Made by a program: the position numbers and the translations under genes
Shown here: positions 6,529 through 9,892 of the stretch, in pieces
Layout of the letters: the number at the start of each line of letters is the position of its first letter
Numbering within the stretch: the first letter of the stretch is position 1
The notes under the pieces: model-generated
Seen by the model: only the letters and a program-made list of their open reading frames with translations
What the model was told of the DNA's origin: nothing
Database searches by the model: none
Assembly: GCA_964409165.1 (NCBI GenBank)
Contig: CAYPCH010000133.1
Span: 1 to 9,892 of the forward strand
Origin: CAYPCH01 sp964409165
GTDB lineage: Bacteria; Bacillota; Clostridia; Acetivibrionales; Acetivibrionaceae
Direction of reading: 5' to 3'
Length of the DNA stretch: 9,892 nucleotides

Positions 6529-7887
6529 GTGATAAAACCTTTTGAAATTATTGAAACAATAAAAATGATTCAGGAAGAAAATTTGGACATAAGGACTATA
6601 ACAATGGGAATTTCCTTAAGGGATTGCAGTTGTTCTTCAGGTAGTGCATCAAGAGAGAGAATATATGACAAGATAACAAAAAATGCACAGAACCTTGTGA
6701 AGGTCGGAGAAGACATTGAAAAGGAATACGGTATACCCATAATAAATAAAAGAATATCGGTTACACCTATATCCCTTGTAGCTGAGAGCTCTGATGAGGA
6801 TAATTATGTAAAGTTTGCGCAAACGCTTGATAAGGCAGCAGATACTGTAGGTGTTAACTTTATAGGCGGTTTTTCAGCATTGGTGCACAAAGGTTATACA
6901 ACTGGCGACAGAAAACTTATATCATCAATACCCGAGGCACTTAGCACTACAAAAAAGGTGTGCTCATCTGTTAATTTAGCAAGTACCAAGGCAGGAATAA
7001 ATATGGATGCAGTAAGGGAGATGGGGCAGGTTATAAAAAAAGCTGCAAAACTCACATCAGACAGCGGAGGGCTTGCCTGTGCAAAATTGGTTGTGTTTGC
7101 AAATGTGCCTGAGGATAACCCCTTTATGGCAGGAGCATTTCATGGAATCGGCGAACCTGAGTGTGTGATAAATGTGGGTGTAAGCGGACCCGGAACGGTG
7201 AAAAGCGCCCTCGAAAAGGTTAAGGGAGCTGACTTCGAGACGGTATCGGAAACTATAAAAAAGACTGCGTTTAAAATTACGAGAATTGGACAATTGGTTG
7301 CGCAAGAGGCTTCTAAGAGGCTCGGAGTGTCCTTTGGTATAGTTGACCTGTCGCTGGCACCTACTCCTGCAATGGGGGACAGTGTGGCTCATATACTTGA
7401 GGAAATGGGGCTTGAAAGATGTGGAACACATGGTACGACAGCAGCCCTCGCGCTTTTGAATGACGCAGTTAAAAAAGGGGGAATTATGGCTTCCTCTTTT
7501 GTAGGTGGGTTAAGCGGTGCTTTTATACCTGTCAGCGAAGATGCGGGAATGATTGAAGCTGTGCAGAAGGGTTCCCTGTCGCTTGAAAAGCTTGAGGCAA
7601 TGACATGTGTATGTTCTGTAGGTCTTGATATGATAGTTGTTCCTGGCAGGACAAGCGCGGAAACAATATCGGCAATTATTGCAGATGAAGCTGCAATTGG
7701 TGTTATAAACAATAAAACCACAGCAGTCAGAATAATTCCTGCTCCCGGAAGGAAGTTGGGGGATATTGTCGAATTTGGAGGGCTTTTAGGATCAGGTCCG
7801 GTAATGAAAGTAAGCAACTTTAGCAGCAAGGAATTTATAGCAAGGGGTGGAAGAATACCAGCCCCAATGAGTAGCCTCAGAAACTAG
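6529..7887 (+). CDS. UPF0210 family protein ('PFL-like'), partner of UPF0237
   Basis: The 452-residue protein has the normal length and features of the UPF0210 (DUF711) family: an early SLRDCSCSSG segment (C33, C35), FIGGFSALVHKG, GVSGPGTVKSAL, DLSLAPTPAMGDSVAHILEEMG and GTHGTTAALALLND. Family members are often labelled 'PFL family' from structural likeness to glycyl-radical enzymes; I see no RVSGY-type glycyl radical site, so an active radical enzyme should not be assumed. The start is GTG at 6529, behind AGGAGGGG (6516-6523) that overlaps the stop of the ACT gene, with a 5-base spacer. The two genes are surely co-transcribed. The function is unknown; the ACT partner suggests regulation by a small molecule. 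Confidence 0.9.
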   Translation: MIKPFEIIETIKMIQEENLDIRTITMGISLRDCSCSSGSASRERIYDKITKNAQNLVKVGEDIEKEYGIPIINKRISVTPISLVAESSDEDNYVKFAQTLDKAADTVGVNFIGGFSALVHKGYTTGDRKLISSIPEALSTTKKVCSSVNLASTKAGINMDAVREMGQVIKKAAKLTSDSGGLACAKLVVFANVPEDNPFMAGAFHGIGEPECVINVGVSGPGTVKSALEKVKGADFETVSETIKKTAFKITRIGQLVAQEASKRLGVSFGIVDLSLAPTPAMGDSVAHILEEMGLERCGTHGTTAALALLNDAVKKGGIMASSFVGGLSGAFIPVSEDAGMIEAVQKGSLSLEKLEAMTCVCSVGLDMIVVPGRTSAETISAIIADEAAIGVINNKTTAVRIIPAPGRKLGDIVEFGGLLGSGPVMKVSNFSSKEFIARGGRIPAPMSSLRN

Positions 7888-7890
7888 GAA

Positions 7891-7908
7891 GCACGGGGAC
7901 GGTTCTTT
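7891..7908 (+). repeat. Motif resembling a dispersed clostridial intergenic repeat
   Basis: GCACGGGGACGGTTCTTT lies four bases after the UPF0210 stop. Close versions of this motif occur as scattered intergenic repeats in many clostridial genomes, sometimes near IS200-like/REP-associated transposases (from memory). No transposase is in this window. The high GC within AT-rich DNA supports foreign or mobile origin. Confidence 0.5.
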
Positions 7909-7911
7909 AAA

Positions 7912-8009
7912 GGGTCAATCGGAAGTTTTGCGCGAAAAAAAGACTCAACCAGTGGATAAACACTGAATTTTGAGTCTTTTCGCAACACGCGCAAAATTTT
8001 TGATTGCCC
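7912..8009 (+). repeat. Nested 98-nt palindrome, possible terminator or MITE-like element
   Basis: Four nested arms: GGGTCAATC (7912-7920) with GATTGCCC (8002-8009, one bulge); TTTTGCGCG (7926-7934) with CGCGCAAAA (7988-7996); AAAAGACTCAA (7938-7948) with TTGAGTCTTTT (7970-7980); and CAGTG (7950-7954) with CACTG (7961-7965). A T-run follows the second arm, so the inner part could end transcription of the UPF0210 operon. The extent and symmetry are larger than a normal terminator and suggest a mobile repeat or small structured RNA. Confidence 0.65.
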
Positions 8010-8359
8010 AGAAGAAGGAAATTGCGGAAGACAAAGCTTAGTTGTAATAATGGGCATTCAATCTTTGTTATCTGCACTTTTTTATCAAATAGCAAGGAGT
8101 TAAAAACACAGAAATACTATAGTCCTCCATATATAGAATAATATTGATGTTTTATAGGTATAACCTCCCCCTCCCCAATAAAGCGGCATTTTGAAATAAT
8201 GTATAATATTAGCCATATCTTCACGGAGAAGTACCTTTTGGAAATGCAGATTTTATAGTCAAAAAGATGTTCATGCTTCAGCTATGTTATTTGCAAAACG
8301 CAATAGACACTCAAACCTCTCTTGTGATAGAATATTTGTTACTGGGGAGGAGGTCGGGT
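8010..8359. other. Intergenic region before the toxin-like gene
   Basis: About 350 bases with no supported gene. It contains a C-rich tract (8164-8176), a -10 box TATAAT at 8202-8207 without a good -35, and the promoter at 8304-8333. An in-frame ATG upstream of the toxin start (8267) lacks a ribosome site. Confidence 0.6.
8304..8333 (+). promoter_or_regulatory. Promoter candidate for the toxin-like gene
   Basis: TAGACA (8304-8309), an 18-base spacer and an extended -10, TGA-TAGAAT (8328-8333). Transcription would begin near 8340, just ahead of the ribosome site at 8346-8353. Confidence 0.45.
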
Positions 8360-9244
8360 ATGTACAAAGTTACGATTTCGGATGGTACAGTCTTAAGCGA
8401 ATGCATAGAAAACGTGATATTTGATGTTGTTACTCCAGATGAGTATGGCATGCGTAACACAATAAGGAACTCAATCACAATCACAGGCAAGATTGATATT
8501 GACGAAAAAACAGTGTCACTTTACCAGTGGGCTTTATTACCTGCAACTAATTCCGATTGCTATAAGAAGATTACAGTCGAGTATTATCAGAAAAATGTGC
8601 TGGTGCGTGAGGTTCAATTTTCAAAGGCTTTTGTTGTGGATTATACAGAACAGTATTCAAATCATACAGGTGTTGGAACCTTTTCAATTTATTTAAGACA
8701 GTTTTACAAACAAGATATTGATGTAACAACTGAGGAAACAAAAACTGTAAACAGCGAAGCAATGGTTGCTGATGAAAGTGAGAAAATTGAAGCAGTTCAA
8801 CAAGCTGAGAATTCCCCGGTTGAAAGAGTCGTTGAAAGTACAAATAAAGCTTCAATGAGTTTCACTGATAGGGTTGAAAAGCAAAAGGAAATGGGCGATA
8901 ATAGTAATGAGGGAACGAGTAAGACTTGGTTCCAAAAAGCAACAAAGCCTAACGATTATTTAAATGAAGCACTAAATAGGCAGGGACTAAAGAATGCTCC
9001 AAATAGTCTAAAAGAAAAGTGGTCGGAATTTGGTTATGATTTTGAAGTAAGAGCACATCCAGCAGATCCAAAGTATGGTAAGACGGGCAGTATCTATAGG
9101 GTAGCGAGAAGACAACAAGGTGTTGATGCAAATGGACAAGGCTACGGTTGGCAATACATGGATGAGGCAGGTAATTGGTATCACACAAGTGTTCTTAAAA
9201 CTAATAATGCGGCTGCAGAAGCTACACATATTCAGCTACCCTAG
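8360..9244 (+). CDS. Putative polymorphic toxin with a tube-like carrier module
   Basis: The 294-residue protein (ATG at 8360, chosen for the GGAGGAGG site at 8346-8353, 6 bases upstream) has three parts. Residues 1-122 are a beta-rich module (MYKVTISDG...ITGKIDI...QWALLPA...CYKKITVEYY...FSKAFVVDYTEQY...GVGTFSIYLRQF) that I link tentatively to Hcp/phage tail-tube-like carrier proteins of Firmicutes. Residues 123-190 are an acidic, low-complexity linker. Residues 191-294 form a toxin-type domain with clustered conserved-looking residues (EVRAHPAD, R231 H233 D236; YRVARRQ; YGWQYMDEAGNWYHTSVLK, H275), reminiscent of polymorphic toxin domains such as Ntox30; this is from memory. No signal peptide or membrane segment is visible, so non-Sec export is expected. 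A small gene for a likely immunity protein follows. Confidence 0.6.
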   Translation: MYKVTISDGTVLSECIENVIFDVVTPDEYGMRNTIRNSITITGKIDIDEKTVSLYQWALLPATNSDCYKKITVEYYQKNVLVREVQFSKAFVVDYTEQYSNHTGVGTFSIYLRQFYKQDIDVTTEETKTVNSEAMVADESEKIEAVQQAENSPVERVVESTNKASMSFTDRVEKQKEMGDNSNEGTSKTWFQKATKPNDYLNEALNRQGLKNAPNSLKEKWSEFGYDFEVRAHPADPKYGKTGSIYRVARRQQGVDANGQGYGWQYMDEAGNWYHTSVLKTNNAAAEATHIQLP

Positions 9245-9303
9245 AATAGAAAAGGCGTTAATGATTGTAGTTAAGGTGACTACTGCAAAAGGAGGATATC
9301 TAG

Positions 9304-9660
9304 ATGTATGATTACATTTGTCTTTATTCAGATGACAATTATTCTGGAAGGATTAAAACAGAGGTACTAGAGAAATATTTGCTAACAACTTTAAATTTAT
9401 GTAAGGAAAGTAGTTTGAAGTTTTCCAAGGAATTTAATGGTGTGAGAATCGTAATAACAGGCATTTCGGCAGATGCAAATGGAAACTATGCATTTGATAC
9501 TCTTGATGGGGTTGAAGAAATAAACTTAATTGAGATTGAGATTCCTGATAGCCTAGATGAAAAAATAGAAGAAGAAATAACAAGAATTGCAATTGCAATA
9601 GCATCAGAGTATTCATGGTGTGTTTTTGACCATGAAACTTCATCAAAGATTTACCCATAA
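9304..9660 (+). CDS. Small acidic protein, putative immunity protein
   Basis: The 118-residue protein is acidic and mixed alpha/beta by its residue pattern, with no signal peptide, membrane segment or motif I recognise. The ATG follows GGAGG (9291-9295) with an 8-base spacer. It starts 59 bases after the toxin-like gene in the same direction, and no terminator is seen between them, so they are probably co-transcribed. Position and size fit an immunity protein that neutralises the toxin domain inside the producer. No immunity family is assigned, so the role is inferred from context. Confidence 0.65.
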   Translation: MYDYICLYSDDNYSGRIKTEVLEKYLLTTLNLCKESSLKFSKEFNGVRIVITGISADANGNYAFDTLDGVEEINLIEIEIPDSLDEKIEEEITRIAIAIASEYSWCVFDHETSSKIYP

Positions 9661-9691
9661 GTAGATAATGCAGATAATGCATGTAAATGTA

Positions 9692-9738
9692 AAAAAAGGA
9701 ATGGTCACACAGTTTCGGCTGATGTGGTCTTTCTTTTT
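9692..9738 (+). terminator. Terminator-like hairpin after the immunity gene
   Basis: AAAAAAGGA and CACAG pair with CTGATGTG and TTTCTTTTT, with bulges and an internal loop, around a TTTCGG loop. A T-rich run ends at 9738. Stem pairing is imperfect, so confidence is moderate. Confidence 0.5.
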
Positions 9739-9754
9739 GCACAAAAACAATAAA

Positions 9755-9785
9755 GTAAATACAAAAATAAGTATAAAGTATTTAC
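9755..9785. promoter_or_regulatory. Inverted repeat overlapping the -35 of the last gene, possible operator
   Basis: GTAAATAC (9755-9762) and GTATTTAC (9778-9785) are exact reverse complements 15 bases apart. The right arm covers most of the -35 box at 9781-9786, a usual place for a repressor. The regulator is unknown. Confidence 0.45.
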
Positions 9786-9809
9786 ATTATTTAAGTGATA
9801 TGATATACT
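9781..9809 (+). promoter_or_regulatory. Promoter of the gene at 9844
   Basis: TTTACA (9781-9786), a 17-base spacer and an extended -10, TGA-TATACT (9804-9809). It matches sigma-A well and starts the transcript near 9816. Confidence 0.65.
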
Positions 9810-9843
9810 AAATCAATCAAATCATAAAAAGGAGGCGTTATAA

Positions 9844-9892
9844 ATGCCAGATTTAATCAACATCAGACTCACAAAGGACAGCCCGGCAGTTG
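9844..9892 (+). CDS. Start of a gene that runs off the window (N-terminus only)
   Basis: The ATG follows GGAGG (9831-9835) with an 8-base spacer and its own promoter. The visible residues read MPDLINIRLTKDSPAV. The family cannot be named from 16 residues. It may belong to the same accessory region as the toxin/immunity pair, but it is separated from them by a terminator-like hairpin. Confidence 0.7.
   Translation, partial: MPDLINIRLTKDSPAV

Noticed and set aside
7057..7829. Minus-strand frames inside the UPF0210 gene
   Set aside because: Shadows of a strongly supported plus-strand gene.
7907..8095. 62-residue minus-strand frame downstream of the UPF0210 gene
   Set aside because: It lies across the nested palindrome, has no ribosome binding site and no recognisable composition of a protein.
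8267..8359. Longer start of the toxin-like protein at 8267
   Set aside because: No ribosome site precedes it, the extra 31 residues resemble no domain, and a strong site precedes the ATG at 8360.

Overview
The window is AT-rich with strong GGAGG-type ribosome binding sites, a spore-coat-like (SPOCS/DUF3794-type) protein and several Firmicutes families. It most likely comes from a low-GC, spore-forming member of the Clostridia; a Ruminiclostridium/Acetivibrio-like relative is my guess, not something the sequence proves.

Layout. Positions 1-69 hold the tail of an upstream gene. Positions 112-786 (+) encode a SPOCS/DUF3794-like protein whose C-terminus resembles that tail. Converging on it is a two-gene minus-strand operon: a radical SAM protein of the 'DNA modification/repair' family (1547-2854) followed, with a one-base overlap, by a DUF4130 'DNA metabolism' partner (804-1547). 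Just upstream of this operon is a good promoter whose -35 box is overlapped by a near-consensus LexA (SOS) box. A 577-bp AT-rich divergent intergenic region follows, with promoters, inverted repeats and possibly a long structured leader. It precedes a large membrane-bound c-di-GMP enzyme (3432-6005: extracellular solute-binding domain, TM helix, PAS, GGDEF, EAL). That gene ends at a clear terminator, followed by two near-identical 35-nt hairpin repeats.

A sigma-A-type promoter then drives a two-gene operon of the conserved but poorly understood ACT-domain UPF0237 protein and its partner UPF0210 (6248-7887). Its 3' side carries an 18-nt motif and a nested 98-nt palindrome.

The last part (8360-9660) looks like a polymorphic toxin/immunity pair: a 294-aa protein with an N-terminal tube-like (Hcp-like?) carrier module, an acidic linker and a C-terminal toxin-type domain, followed by a small acidic putative immunity protein and a terminator-like hairpin. 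A new gene with its own promoter and a possible operator begins at 9844 and runs off the window.

The best leads are the SOS-box control of the radical SAM repair operon and the toxin/immunity pair with an export-like N-terminal module. All family assignments are from memory of sequence patterns; no searches were run.
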